DNA of 40,498 nucleotides from Rossellomorea vietnamensis. Its GTDB lineage: Bacteria > Bacillota > Bacilli > Bacillales > Bacillaceae_B. A program made the position numbers and the translations under genes. Of this stretch, positions 15,541 to 23,896 are shown piece after piece (position 1 is the stretch's first letter; each line of letters opens with the position of its first letter). Below the pieces are notes generated by a model. That model was not told the DNA's origin, searched no databases, and saw only the letters and a list, made by a program, of their open reading frames with translations. The DNA is taken from positions 149,762 to 190,259 of the forward strand of contig NZ_VTEI01000002.1 of assembly GCF_008180415.1 (NCBI RefSeq). Reading direction: 5' to 3'.

Positions 15541-15698
15541 AGTAACCCTCCCACATATTGGTTATAAGGAGTATTATGGTTATTTTTTTCGAAGTTATCC
15601 TAAATAAGCAGGTGATTGGATTCCTTGAGTTAATAAGGTAAATAGAACCAAAACATCTAGGGAATGATAAGCGCAAAACACCAACAGGAGGAAAAACT

Positions 15699-17369
15699 AT
15701 GAGTGAAAATACCAGCTTATTATCGATTTTTGCCCTCGGCGGCTGTAATGAAATCGGAAAGAATATGTATGTCCTTCAATACGGAGATGACTTGGTCATC
15801 ATTGACAGCGGTGGAAAGTTCCCTGATGAATCTCTGATGGGAATTGACTTAATCATTCCGGATATAAGTTATCTTGAAGAAAATGCAGACAAAGTCAAAG
15901 CACTTCTGGTCACCCATGGACATGAGGATCATATTGGCGGAGTACCTTACCTTTTGAAAAAATTGAATGTACCCGTCTACGCGACCAATTTTACCCTTGG
16001 CCTTATTGAATTGAAGCTGGAGGAACATAAATTGAGGAGGGAAACGACCCTTATACCGATTGATTCCAATTCGGTGATAGAGTTCGGATCAATAAAAACC
16101 TCCTTTTTCAACGTGAGCCATAGTATTCCAGATTGCCTGGGCATCGTTTTTGATACTCCTCAAGGGACCGTAGTCCATACGGGTGATTTCAAATTTGATT
16201 GGACACCTCTCAATAACCAGAAGTCGGACATACATAAAATGGCCGAAATCGGTAAAAGAGGCGTCTTAGCTTTGCTATCCGAAAGCACCAATGCGGAACG
16301 CGGAGGGTTTTCTCCTTCTGAAAGCATCGTCAGCAGCCATATGGATGAGGCGTTTATAAAGGCTGAAGGAAAAATATTCGTTTCGACTTTCGCTTCCAAC
16401 GTGAACCGGGTGCAGCAGGTCGTTCACGCAGCTATGAAAACAAACAGAAAGCTCGCTCTTCTCGGCCGCAGCATGGTCAATGTAGTGTCAGTCGCGTTGG
16501 AAAGAGGCTACTTGAATGTCCCGGAAGGAATGATCATCGACCATAGAGATATCGATTCCTTTCATTCCGAAAAAGTTGCCATTCTTTGTACGGGCAGCCA
16601 GGGAGAACAAATGGCTGCGCTTGGCCGCCTTTCTTCCGGACAGTTCCGCGATGTGACAATAGATCCTGGAGATACTGTGATTCTGGCTGCTTCCCCTATC
16701 CCTGGCAATGAAAAAGGTGTGTCAAAAATCATTGATAACCTGTACAATCTTGGAGCTCACGTTATTTATGGAACAGGCAGCACTACCGGCATGCATGTTT
16801 CCGGGCACGGATATCAGGAAGATTTGAAGTTGATGCTGACTCTCATGAATCCGAAGTATTTCATCCCTATTCACGGAGAAACAAGGATGCTCCACCATCA
16901 CAGGTTGCTGGCTGAATCTGTCGGGGTGGAAACAGGCCATACATTTATTATAAAAAATGGCGAGGTCGTTGATATAGAAGATGGAGAAGCAAGACAGACC
17001 CGCTCAGTAGCGGCAGGTGACACCTATGTCGACGGAGTCAGTGTCGGCGATGTCGGGAATATTGTCCTGCGCGACCGCCGGCAGCTGTCCGAAGACGGAA
17101 TTCTAGTTATCGTCCTGACGTTGAGCAAGGCAGAACAGCGTCTGCTTTCAGGGCCCGATATCATTTCCCGCGGCTTTGTTTATGTGAAAGATTCCGAGGC
17201 ACTTCTCAGGAAGGTCAATAATATTGTCCGCGATACACTGGATGATCTGCCACAAGGAAACCTCCAATGGAAAGTCATTAAGCAGAGCATCATGAAATCA
17301 GTTGGCCAGTATTTGTTTAAGCAGACAAAACGGAAACCGATGATTATACCGATTATCATTGAGATTTAA
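15699..17369 (+). CDS. Ribonuclease J family protein
   Basis: A metallo-beta-lactamase/beta-CASP ribonuclease with 5'-to-3' exonuclease and endonuclease activity in mRNA decay. The 556-residue length matches RNases J1 and J2. The catalytic zinc ligands are intact: THGHEDHIGG (His73, His75, Asp77, His78), His141 in SHSIPD, Asp163 in HTGDFKFD, and the C-terminal PIHGETRM. The beta-CASP domain runs about 205-375, and the end is KRKPMIIPIIIEI. Active-site residues are J1-like, while flanks such as PDISYL and NAERGG recall J2. The usual rnjA neighbour (rpoY/ykzG) and rnjB neighbours are absent, so this may be a third paralogue. An AGGAGG ribosome site precedes the ATG. Confidence 0.93.
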   Translation: MSENTSLLSIFALGGCNEIGKNMYVLQYGDDLVIIDSGGKFPDESLMGIDLIIPDISYLEENADKVKALLVTHGHEDHIGGVPYLLKKLNVPVYATNFTLGLIELKLEEHKLRRETTLIPIDSNSVIEFGSIKTSFFNVSHSIPDCLGIVFDTPQGTVVHTGDFKFDWTPLNNQKSDIHKMAEIGKRGVLALLSESTNAERGGFSPSESIVSSHMDEAFIKAEGKIFVSTFASNVNRVQQVVHAAMKTNRKLALLGRSMVNVVSVALERGYLNVPEGMIIDHRDIDSFHSEKVAILCTGSQGEQMAALGRLSSGQFRDVTIDPGDTVILAASPIPGNEKGVSKIIDNLYNLGAHVIYGTGSTTGMHVSGHGYQEDLKLMLTLMNPKYFIPIHGETRMLHHHRLLAESVGVETGHTFIIKNGEVVDIEDGEARQTRSVAAGDTYVDGVSVGDVGNIVLRDRRQLSEDGILVIVLTLSKAEQRLLSGPDIISRGFVYVKDSEALLRKVNNIVRDTLDDLPQGNLQWKVIKQSIMKSVGQYLFKQTKRKPMIIPIIIEI

Positions 17370-17371
17370 TT

Positions 17372-17750
17372 AAAAAGCGCAAGCGCCCTGTTTAGCCCCG
17401 ACAGGCAAATGTTCCAAAGAGAAAAAAAGGCGGTCTTCCCTTTTATTCTCTTTGGGTTATTTGACCCCGAGGGGCTAGGCGCTGGAGCTGGATTGCACAA
17501 AAAAGCGTTAGCGCCTCGATCAGCCCCGACAGGCAAATGTTCCAAAGAGAAAAAAAGGCGGTCTTCCCTTTTATTCTCTTTGGGTTATTTGACCCCGAGG
17601 GGCTAGGCGCTGGAGCTGGATTGCACAAAAAAGCGTTAGCGCCTCGATCAGCCCCGACAGGCAAATGTTCCAAAGAGAAAAAAAGGCGGTCTTCCCTTTT
17701 ATTCTCTTTGGGTTATTTGACCCCGAGGGGCTAGGCGCTGGAGCTGGATT
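17372..17750 (+). repeat. Three tandem copies of a 128-bp palindromic repeat
   Basis: Three units with exact 128-bp period start at about 17372, 17500 and 17628. Each contains GCCCCGACAGGC, CCAAAGAGAAAAAAAGGCGG, TATTCTCTTTGGG and CCCCGAGGGGCTAGGCGC, so CCAAAGAGAA/TTCTCTTTGG and GCGCC/GGCGC can pair into a long hairpin. Units 2 and 3 are nearly identical and unit 1 differs at its left edge. The array begins directly after the RNase J stop codon. A diverged inverted copy lies at 5481-5586. The 65-codon frames inside are artefacts. Confidence 0.92.
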
Positions 17751-17800
17751 AAGAAACGCTCCCTAATTTTCGAACTAAACCTTTTATTTTCTTATCTTTT

Positions 17801-17856
17801 AAAAAAAGGAACCCTTCCTTCCAACAATTCACTTGGACAGGATGGATTCCTTTTTT
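17801..17856. terminator. Bidirectional terminator
   Basis: AAAAAAAGGAA and TTCCTTTTTT flank an inner CCTTCC/GGATGG stem, with a T-run on either strand. It serves RNase J and the convergent serine hydrolase gene. Confidence 0.65.
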
Positions 17857-17900
17857 ACTAATACCAGAAAGCAAAACGAACAAAAATTTATTGTCACCCT

Positions 17901-19025
17901 TTAAGATTCCAACTCGGTCTTTACCTTGAGCCGAAATTCGGCATCACGCAAAAACTTCAATTGAAAACCATTCAGGTTCCTTGAGAGCTTTCGCTGCTCC
18001 AGGGGGCTGAGGTTGTCCGCAAGCAATACAAATTCTGTCTCGGCGCTTTTCTTGTCTTTTGCATACATAGCATTAGTCAGAACAAAAGCAGTCGAGCCTC
18101 CCTTTTGACCTGCATGTGCCAGCCACTCTTGGTTCTGCGGATTCGCCATAACACCCTCCATCACTGGATCAAGGAATTGATGAACAGAAGCACTGAAATA
18201 TGTTTTACTGTTTAACTTTTCCATGATGGAAAGATAATCTTCTGCGGAGGCACCCGGCAAGCGATCTGACCAGATTCTCTGGACATCCATGTCCATTAAC
18301 TTCAAAAGATCTTTCTTCTCTTGTGCTGACATTGGATGAGTCAGCCAGCTTTCTCCTATATCAGTTGCCAGCCGGCTGTATTCCCGCATCTCCATTTCCT
18401 TAAGCGCTTCAAGCAGTTCATCGTCAGAAAAAGAATGCTTCTCTTTCAAGTAGATAGGAACCGCCATCGCGCTTGTTATAGGATAAATCGGGTCGTGGCT
18501 CTCCAGGTTTAACGCTGCAAGAACCTGATTGATATTGGATTCTCCCAGTAAGTTCATTAAATAGTGCGTATTTGCGTTGGAGCTGAAGGCGACCATTCCT
18601 TTTGCCACTTCACTTAGAGGAACTTTGCCATCCACGTCTTCTATTTGAGAGAGCCAAGCCTCATGGGCTCCTCCATCTGTATGGGGAATATAAAAGTCAT
18701 TCAGCGTCTTAAGACTGACCGGCTGCTCGGGATCAATCTTCCCTTCTGCTGCCTGCTGAGCATATTCTATTGCCAAGATGATTTTGACTGTGCTGGCGAG
18801 TGGAAGGACATGCCCTGCATTGATGTTCACCCATTCTTCGTTTTTATAACGGATTGCAAGCGCTGCCTCACCCCCCAATTGCTTTGCTCTAACAAGCTCA
18901 ATAATATATTCAGGATTCTCTTTAACTATCTCTTTTTTGTACATTCGCACCCCGAGAATGAACACGAAAAGGATAATAAGAAGAATAATTGACACAATCA
19001 CCATGGCGATTTTCATAATCAGCAC
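17901..19025 (-). CDS. Membrane-anchored class A beta-lactamase-fold serine hydrolase
   Basis: The 374-residue product has an N-terminal membrane anchor (residues 5-27) and an extracytoplasmic penicillin-binding/class A beta-lactamase-like domain. The active-site motifs are STVK (Ser78, Lys81), an SxN-like FSSNANTHYL and a KGGST in place of KTG. Such proteins are called 'serine hydrolase' or beta-lactamase family and act on peptidoglycan peptides or beta-lactams; which applies here is open. The GTG at 19025 is favoured because AAGGA lies 5 nt upstream; an ATG three codons later is possible. It starts 15 bases after the lipoprotein gene, so both are probably cotranscribed. Confidence 0.85.
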   Translation of the reverse strand: MLIMKIAMVIVSIILLIILFVFILGVRMYKKEIVKENPEYIIELVRAKQLGGEAALAIRYKNEEWVNINAGHVLPLASTVKIILAIEYAQQAAEGKIDPEQPVSLKTLNDFYIPHTDGGAHEAWLSQIEDVDGKVPLSEVAKGMVAFSSNANTHYLMNLLGESNINQVLAALNLESHDPIYPITSAMAVPIYLKEKHSFSDDELLEALKEMEMREYSRLATDIGESWLTHPMSAQEKKDLLKLMDMDVQRIWSDRLPGASAEDYLSIMEKLNSKTYFSASVHQFLDPVMEGVMANPQNQEWLAHAGQKGGSTAFVLTNAMYAKDKKSAETEFVLLADNLSPLEQRKLSRNLNGFQLKFLRDAEFRLKVKTELES

Positions 19026-19040
19026 ATCAATCCTTTTTTA

Positions 19041-19763
19041 TTAGTTTGGAAGATTTTCTGGAGAAACAAACTCAATCGTCACTCCATCTCCACCTTCCTC
19101 GTTCTGTTTTAATACATTTGCATATTTGATATAGCCAGGGACCACTGGTTCCTTAAAGGAATTTCTGGTTAAGGTCTCTATAGGGACCATTCCGGATAGA
19201 TTGTCCAGGCTGCCCAACTCTTCTATTATTCGCTCCCTTGTTCCTTCTTGGGCGATCTCTGGAAGGAATATCAATTCAAGCCGGTACCTTAAAGAAAGAT
19301 TTCTTCGCTCAAATCTCCCTCTTGATGAAAACGTGCCATCTGATAACACCTCCATGTAAACATCACCATCAGTATTGCTGAATGGTTCGACACGATAGTT
19401 TTTAATATCTTCCAATTCTGCATCACTCTTATACCTTCTAAGCCTGGCAAATACAATAGCTCCTGGAGGTATATTTGTTTTCCCTTGGATGCTGATTTCA
19501 CTTCCGTTTAAAGTGGCTTGTCCTTCTAGTTTATATGTGGGTTCCCCTATAGGAGCTTTCTTCGTAGGTTCAGCGTTTGCTTCCACTGAGGTTTCTTTTT
19601 CATTAGAGTCCCCTAGGCTATCTTCTTCTTTTGCAGATTGGCTTCTCATCTTTTCAGCAGCAGAGCGGGCAAACTCTTCTTGTCCGGCCAAGTCAATCCG
19701 GCAGGCAGTAAGGACAGGAATGAGTAAAAGAAGAATGGCGAAAAGGAAAGTTTTCTTATTCAT
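19041..19763 (-). CDS. Putative lipoprotein, hypothetical
   Basis: A 240-residue exported protein with a lipobox LTAC (Cys21) after a classical signal sequence (MNKKTFLFAILLLLIPVLTA). Residues 30-75 are low-complexity, rich in Glu, Lys and Ser, as in a cell-wall spacer. The C-terminal domain (about 75-240) is predicted beta-rich, with LEGQATLNGSEISIQGKTNI and a GDVYMEVLSDGTFSSRGRFE stretch reminiscent of an Ig-like or C2-like sandwich. No family recognised. It lies upstream of the serine hydrolase gene on the same strand and is divergent from a permease pair, so an envelope role is likely. Confidence 0.72.
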   Translation of the reverse strand: MNKKTFLFAILLLLIPVLTACRIDLAGQEEFARSAAEKMRSQSAKEEDSLGDSNEKETSVEANAEPTKKAPIGEPTYKLEGQATLNGSEISIQGKTNIPPGAIVFARLRRYKSDAELEDIKNYRVEPFSNTDGDVYMEVLSDGTFSSRGRFERRNLSLRYRLELIFLPEIAQEGTRERIIEELGSLDNLSGMVPIETLTRNSFKEPVVPGYIKYANVLKQNEEGGDGVTIEFVSPENLPN

Positions 19764-19864
19764 TAAATCACCTGTTTATTCAGAATTTTATTTACAATTC
19801 AGTTTCATTATTGTAACATTTTATGTGAAAAAAATGTTAGGATTTTCAAATAAGGAGGAGTTCC

Positions 19865-20749
19865 ATGAGGCAAATTGCGAACACCTCATTTCATTTTTTC
19901 ACTGTCGTACTTGGATTATTTCTCTTAAGTGGAATCAATTCATTATTGAATTATGATACAGAGCTTGTTCTTACTCTAGGAATCTATGCAGAACAAATGA
20001 AGCAGACTATTATAGACCTTGCTAATCTGTCCTCTCTCTATATTTACTGGGGAGAAGGAGACAAGCAGTATCCTATCACCACTGTGTTTTTCAATACATA
20101 CGGCTATTCCTTTTCAATAATCTTAGCAGCATTCATCGCTGCGATTTCCGCTTCTGTCCTGCTAAGCTATTCCATCATGCTGATGCCACGGCGCCTATAT
20201 CGCTTCACATTAAAAATCATCAATACTCTAGATGCTTTTCCAGATGTCTTTATTGTAGTCGCGTTTCAGTTATTCATCGTCTGGCTGTTCAAAAAAACCG
20301 GGGTACTGCTGTTCAATATTTATGCGTTCGGCGATGAAAGGACCTATTTCCTGCCTATCCTGTGTTTATCTATTCTGCCTATCGTATTTTTGTTAAAGCA
20401 ATTTCTTTTTCAACTGAAAGAAGAAGAGTCCAAGCCCTATGTTGAATTCTCTTATGCCAAAGGTTTTAAAAAGACTTATACCTTGTGGGTGCACTTGTTC
20501 AGGAATGTATGGGTTCACTTCTTCTTTCACCTGAAGCCAATATTCCTGTTCATGCTTTCCAATCTATTGGTTATCGAGGTTCTGTTTAATATCAACGGCT
20601 TTATGACTGCATTGCTGAGGACGGCCACAACATCCTCCGCTGCATTCTTCATTGGCATGCTTCTTGTATTTGTCCCATTTTTCATCATATTCACTTTAGG
20701 TTCGTACCTTCTTGGAAAATGGTTGAATGGAGGAGAACAACATCTCTAA
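19865..20749 (+). CDS. Oligopeptide-type ABC transporter permease (OppB/DppB-like), second pair
   Basis: A 294-residue integral membrane protein with about six helices. Its EAA-like loop is PYVEFSYAKGFKKTYTLWVH (residues 190-209). It resembles the product at 9362-10234 throughout, so the two are paralogues. A ribosome site AAGGAGGAG precedes the ATG. The downstream OppC-like gene overlaps by 23 bases. No ATPase or binding protein is adjacent, as for the first pair; the divergent lipoprotein and hydrolase genes are only 100 bases away and may share regulation. Confidence 0.84.
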   Translation: MRQIANTSFHFFTVVLGLFLLSGINSLLNYDTELVLTLGIYAEQMKQTIIDLANLSSLYIYWGEGDKQYPITTVFFNTYGYSFSIILAAFIAAISASVLLSYSIMLMPRRLYRFTLKIINTLDAFPDVFIVVAFQLFIVWLFKKTGVLLFNIYAFGDERTYFLPILCLSILPIVFLLKQFLFQLKEEESKPYVEFSYAKGFKKTYTLWVHLFRNVWVHFFFHLKPIFLFMLSNLLVIEVLFNINGFMTALLRTATTSSAAFFIGMLLVFVPFFIIFTLGSYLLGKWLNGGEQHL

Positions 20750-21755
20750 AACATTCATCTTTAAATTAGGCTTGCCCATCCTCTTGCTGGCTGGCCTGCT
20801 CATCACCAGTTTTTTGGTTCCGGTAGTGAATCCCGGCTATGACGAGGTAGTGGATTATTTGAAAGATGAAAATGGAAAAATCATTGCTGCTCCCCCTTTC
20901 ACACCGAGCGAAATGCCTCCTGCAGGCAGTGACAGACTCGGCAGGAATCTCCTGCTCTTGCTTCTCACAGGGGCGAAATACACGATTTTCGCCGCTTTAA
21001 CTGTGGCATTATTGCGGATTGCAGCCGGTTTCTTATTTGCTGTGATATACTCCTTCCTGCCGAATCGTTTAGGAAGATTTTTCAAAAACCTGGGTGAGTC
21101 TTTTCAATATATCCCGCTCGCCATCATTGTCTTTGCACTATTAGTGCCGTTAGAGGACATTTTCCAAGAAGATTATCTGACTTCGACCAACTATTTTGTC
21201 ATTCAACTCTTTGCCATTGCGTTCATCACAATCCCCTCTCTTGCCGTTTATCTTGGCGAAGAGATGAAACTATTTATGAAACAAGAATTTATTGATGTTT
21301 CACGGACCATGGGGGCAAGCCGGTTTCATATTTTCAGGCGCCACCTGCTCCCTCAGTTCCGCAGAAACTCCATTGTCTTGTTTTCCGAGCAGGTATCACA
21401 GGCTCTCGCGCTGTTTATTCAACTTGGCATATTAATAATGGCACTCGGTGGACTTAAGATAGCAGACTTTGCCTTTAGCGGGTTGGACCCTTCCAATCCT
21501 GTATATTTCTCACATACCAATGAATGGGCTGCTACAATCAGCATAAACATTAACCAAATCTTTATTACACCGACCCTTGTAGTCGTACCATTGATCTTGT
21601 TTGCACTTACGATATTATGTTTTAATTCTATCAGTTCCACCTTAAGAAAACTGTTGATCGAGGAAGATTTTCCTGAAGCAGAGAAAGTAAAAGGACCTGT
21701 AGACAAACCGGCATCAGCTGTTGTCAGGGAGGATTTATTCACCATGAAGCACTAA
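20727..21755 (+). CDS. Oligopeptide-type ABC transporter permease (OppC/DppC-like), second pair
   Basis: This 342-residue membrane protein parallels the product at 8349-9365. It has an N-terminal helix, then an extracellular segment ending PAGSDRLGRNLLLLLLTGAK (a clear form of the OppC 'GTDxxGRD' motif), and the EAA loop EFIDVSRTMGASRFHIFRRH with HLLPQ. The start is placed at the ATG overlapping the upstream gene; the GGAGGAG that follows it leaves some doubt about the exact start. A terminator lies directly after the stop. It should form a heterodimeric channel with the upstream permease. Confidence 0.84.
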   Translation: MEENNISKTFIFKLGLPILLLAGLLITSFLVPVVNPGYDEVVDYLKDENGKIIAAPPFTPSEMPPAGSDRLGRNLLLLLLTGAKYTIFAALTVALLRIAAGFLFAVIYSFLPNRLGRFFKNLGESFQYIPLAIIVFALLVPLEDIFQEDYLTSTNYFVIQLFAIAFITIPSLAVYLGEEMKLFMKQEFIDVSRTMGASRFHIFRRHLLPQFRRNSIVLFSEQVSQALALFIQLGILIMALGGLKIADFAFSGLDPSNPVYFSHTNEWAATISININQIFITPTLVVVPLILFALTILCFNSISSTLRKLLIEEDFPEAEKVKGPVDKPASAVVREDLFTMKH

Positions 21756-21758
21756 ATG

Positions 21759-21793
21759 AAAAAAGGATCAGAGGTATTCTCTGATCCTTTTTT
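21759..21793 (+). terminator. Terminator of the second permease pair
   Basis: AAAAAAGGATCAGAG and CTCTGATCCTTTTTT form a perfect stem with a 5-base loop and T-run. Confidence 0.9.
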
Positions 21794-22034
21794 CCGTTCA
21801 CCCATTTATGTTTTTAAGGAGTCCCCCTTACTTGTTTTTTTCTTAAAGTTGAACCTCGCTCAATCCACTCAATCTGAACCTGGCTCTATCTACCCTTCTT
21901 TTAAACTCGTCTCCTATAGAGGCATTTTCCTCATTTCACTACTAATGCTGCCTTACTTTGCATAAATTGTACAAGCGATCAATTTGAAGGATCGTATTTC
22001 TACATACCAAGACTGTATAGTGAGGGGACGTTGG

Positions 22035-22310
22035 ATGTTTGTCTTTATAGAAAAGGCTCTTTTGGCAATTGTTGCTTTAAGAATTTTATCAGGAAGCATA
22101 GAAATTGGCGCTGCCTTGCTTATGTTGAAATTCAACGATCTTGAGAAGGCGTTTGCCATCAATACCTTGCTGGCCCTTGTAGGACCGACAATATTTTTTT
22201 CTACCACGGCAATCGGGCTGATGGGTTTATCGGGGAAGATTTCACTGATGAAGGCCGTCTTTCTCATCTCGGGAGTGCTTTTAATTGGGTTAAGCTTAAA
22301 AATGAAATAA
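22035..22310 (+). CDS. yqhV: YqhV-family (DUF2619) small membrane protein
   Basis: The 91-residue product has three hydrophobic helices. It matches the YqhV/DUF2619 pattern: the LRILSGSIEIGAALLMLKFN segment, then KAFAINTLLALVGPTIFF, and a last helix SLMKAVFLISGVLLIGLSLK. B. subtilis YqhV is about the same length and lies near the spoIIIA genes, but its function is unknown. The ATG at 22035 with GAGGGG upstream is preferred over an ATG at 21984, because the extra 17 residues are polar and absent from the family. Monocistronic with a strong terminator. Confidence 0.85.
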   Translation: MFVFIEKALLAIVALRILSGSIEIGAALLMLKFNDLEKAFAINTLLALVGPTIFFSTTAIGLMGLSGKISLMKAVFLISGVLLIGLSLKMK

Positions 22311-22318
22311 AGTATAGT

Positions 22319-22350
22319 GCCGGCCGGTCAATGTATGGCCGGCTTTTTTT
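22319..22350 (+). terminator. Terminator of the yqhV-like gene
   Basis: GCCGGCC and GGCCGGC with an 11-base loop, followed by seven T residues. Confidence 0.9.
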
Positions 22351-22447
22351 ATATGATTGCTTTGAATAAGATCTCTCCTGCTCCATGATAAAAACACATT
22401 CTAATACATGACACCCGCCCATTCATTCATAGGACATTCACCTATAT

Positions 22448-22481
22448 CCTCCTCAGTAATATTCTGTTTACTGAGAGGAGG
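22448..22481 (+). promoter_or_regulatory. Hairpin sequestering the ribosome site of the YqcI/YcgG gene
   Basis: CCTCCTCAGTAA (22448-22459) pairs with TTACTGAGAGGAGG (22468-22481), leaving a 2-base bulge and an 8-base loop. The 3' arm contains the GGAGG ribosome site of the gene starting at 22492. This could act as a translational switch, for example a thermosensor or a ligand- or antisense-controlled element. Confidence 0.7.
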
Positions 22482-22491
22482 GTGTTTTTGT

Positions 22492-23235
22492 ATGGTTTTA
22501 TATAAAGAAGATGGTCCTGAAACAGAAAGTTTATCTCCATGGCAGAAAGATGCTATAAGCCGGTTCTCAGATAAAATGACGAGCAAGAAGAAATTCCCTT
22601 GCATTCCGGCCACTCAGGCATATGGGTTAAAGCATCTGCGTTATGGTTTTGCAGGCTTTCCAGGATCTGAATCCACGGGAATAGAGCTTGCTGAGATCCT
22701 TAAGCAATATTCCATAAAGAGCCGTGATTTCGGCAAGTATACCACACTGGTCGTTTTTTTTGATACACCAGCAGCCCTTGTAGAGACCAATACAGTGGAA
22801 GATTTTGAATTCTTATTCTGGAAGCTGCTGAACCAGTTGAATGAACAGGATGAACTAGACTGGCCGGCGCATATTCCAACTGAGCCCGAGGATTCACATT
22901 GGGAATTTTGCTTTCATGGAGAGCAGTACTTCATGTACTGTGCCACCCCGCTCCACAAGAACAGGGACAGCCGCTCTTTTCCCTACATGATGATGGCCAT
23001 CACCCCGAGGTGGGTCCTGCAGGAATTTAATTCTAACCCAGCATACGCTGAGAAGGTGCAAAAGCAAATCCGGAAGAGACTGGATGATTATGATGACATA
23101 GAGGCACATCCCGAGTTGAAAAAGTACGGCAGTGAAGATAATTACGAATGGAAGCAATATTTCCTGAGAGACGATGATTCTGCTCTTTCCAAATGTCCTT
23201 TTCATAAAATGGTGAAGGCTTCCCGAGAAAAATGA
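22492..23235 (+). CDS. YqcI/YcgG family protein (heme-type N-oxygenase family)
   Basis: A 247-residue protein of the YqcI/YcgG family. Typical blocks are FPCIPATQAYGLKHLRYGFA near residue 40, then WEFCFHGEQYFMYCATPLHK and the C-terminal KCPFHKM. One characterised family branch is a heme-dependent N-hydroxylase (GntA of guanitoxin synthesis), so a heme enzyme is a reasonable guess, with Cys or His residues in the conserved blocks as possible ligands. The substrate is unknown. The ATG at 22492 is chosen because GGAGGG lies 9-12 nt upstream; the frame is open for 28 more codons but these span a hairpin leader. Confidence 0.85.
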   Translation: MVLYKEDGPETESLSPWQKDAISRFSDKMTSKKKFPCIPATQAYGLKHLRYGFAGFPGSESTGIELAEILKQYSIKSRDFGKYTTLVVFFDTPAALVETNTVEDFEFLFWKLLNQLNEQDELDWPAHIPTEPEDSHWEFCFHGEQYFMYCATPLHKNRDSRSFPYMMMAITPRWVLQEFNSNPAYAEKVQKQIRKRLDDYDDIEAHPELKKYGSEDNYEWKQYFLRDDDSALSKCPFHKMVKASREK

Positions 23236-23446
23236 ACACCACCGGACTACCTTGTTCGGTTTACATAGCTTAGATTGCTGCTTACGGAAATCCCAAGGAG
23301 CAGATTCCCCCCCTGACTACTAGGGGTTTTTCTTTCTTGTTTTGGGAGTCTCTCTGGTGAACTACCAAAAATTCGTAATAAATAGCAACAAAGTTCACGA
23401 AAAGAGCCTAAATAAGACCCTTTCTGCAAAGGGCCTTGGTGAATCC
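23236..23446. other. Intergenic region between convergent genes
   Basis: About 210 bases with no gene. It contains a copy of the 27-bp dispersed motif at 23382-23408, and upstream of it AAATCCCAAGGAGCAGATTCCCC, which resembles the IR repeats at 35770 and 38851. Confidence 0.4.
23382..23408 (+). repeat. 27-bp dispersed motif, copy 1
   Basis: ATAGCAACAAAGTTCACGAA followed by AAGAGCC. One of four related copies in the window, all in the same orientation. Confidence 0.7.
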
Positions 23447-23719
23447 TTACCTTCCTAAAGAAACTCCTTTGGCCAGCATACGGTCCAGCTCCTTTATTCC
23501 AAGAGTGCTGATTCTGTAGCAGATGGCTGAATACAGCACCGAGAACACAAGGGTTCCAAGAATGACTGCTAAATGGGATGCCCCCGAAACCGCTGGGCCA
23601 AGTATAGAGAACTTAATAATGTATAACAAAAGGAAAATACCTCCCGACAATGCAAGTCCACCAAAGAAAATCGCGGCCAGCCAATGTTTTAACAGCCTCA
23701 TTCCCATTCCAAGACTCAA
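23447..23719 (-). CDS. Small two-helix membrane protein, start uncertain, maybe frameshifted
   Basis: The 90-codon frame encodes a protein with two long hydrophobic helices (about 12-33 and 45-65) and a soluble end (TLGIKELDRMLAKGVSLGR). Only a TTG at 23717-23719 or ATGs at 23707 and 23701 are available, none with a convincing ribosome site. In the same frame the sequence remains open upstream, and an ATG at 23788-23790 lies one base out of register, followed by an A-rich run. A 1-nt indel near the 5' end of a roughly 114-residue protein would explain this. Family not recognised. Confidence 0.5.
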   Translation of the reverse strand: MSLGMGMRLLKHWLAAIFFGGLALSGGIFLLLYIIKFSILGPAVSGASHLAVILGTLVFSVLYSAICYRISTLGIKELDRMLAKGVSLGR

Positions 23720-23845
23720 CCCAAGCAGCCCTGTTCTCCGGATACAAAGGGATTTCTCTCTAATCGGGAACGCAGCTCTTTTCTTTTCATGATTACCAGG
23801 TTAGTAAGGTAAAATATAGTTAGTTATTTTCGGAATTAGTATAGA

Positions 23846-23872
23846 ATAGCAACAAAGTTTACGAAAAGAGCC
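23846..23872 (+). repeat. 27-bp dispersed motif, copy 2
   Basis: ATAGCAACAAAGTTTACGAA followed by AAGAGCC; 26 of 27 bases match copy 1. Copies 1 and 2 flank the small membrane protein gene as direct repeats 464 bp apart. Confidence 0.7.
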
Positions 23873-23896
23873 ATATAAAATGACGCAGGTCTAGTA

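Noticed and set aside
17409..17734. Identical 65-codon plus-strand frames
   Set aside because: Created by the 128-bp tandem repeat; no ribosome site.
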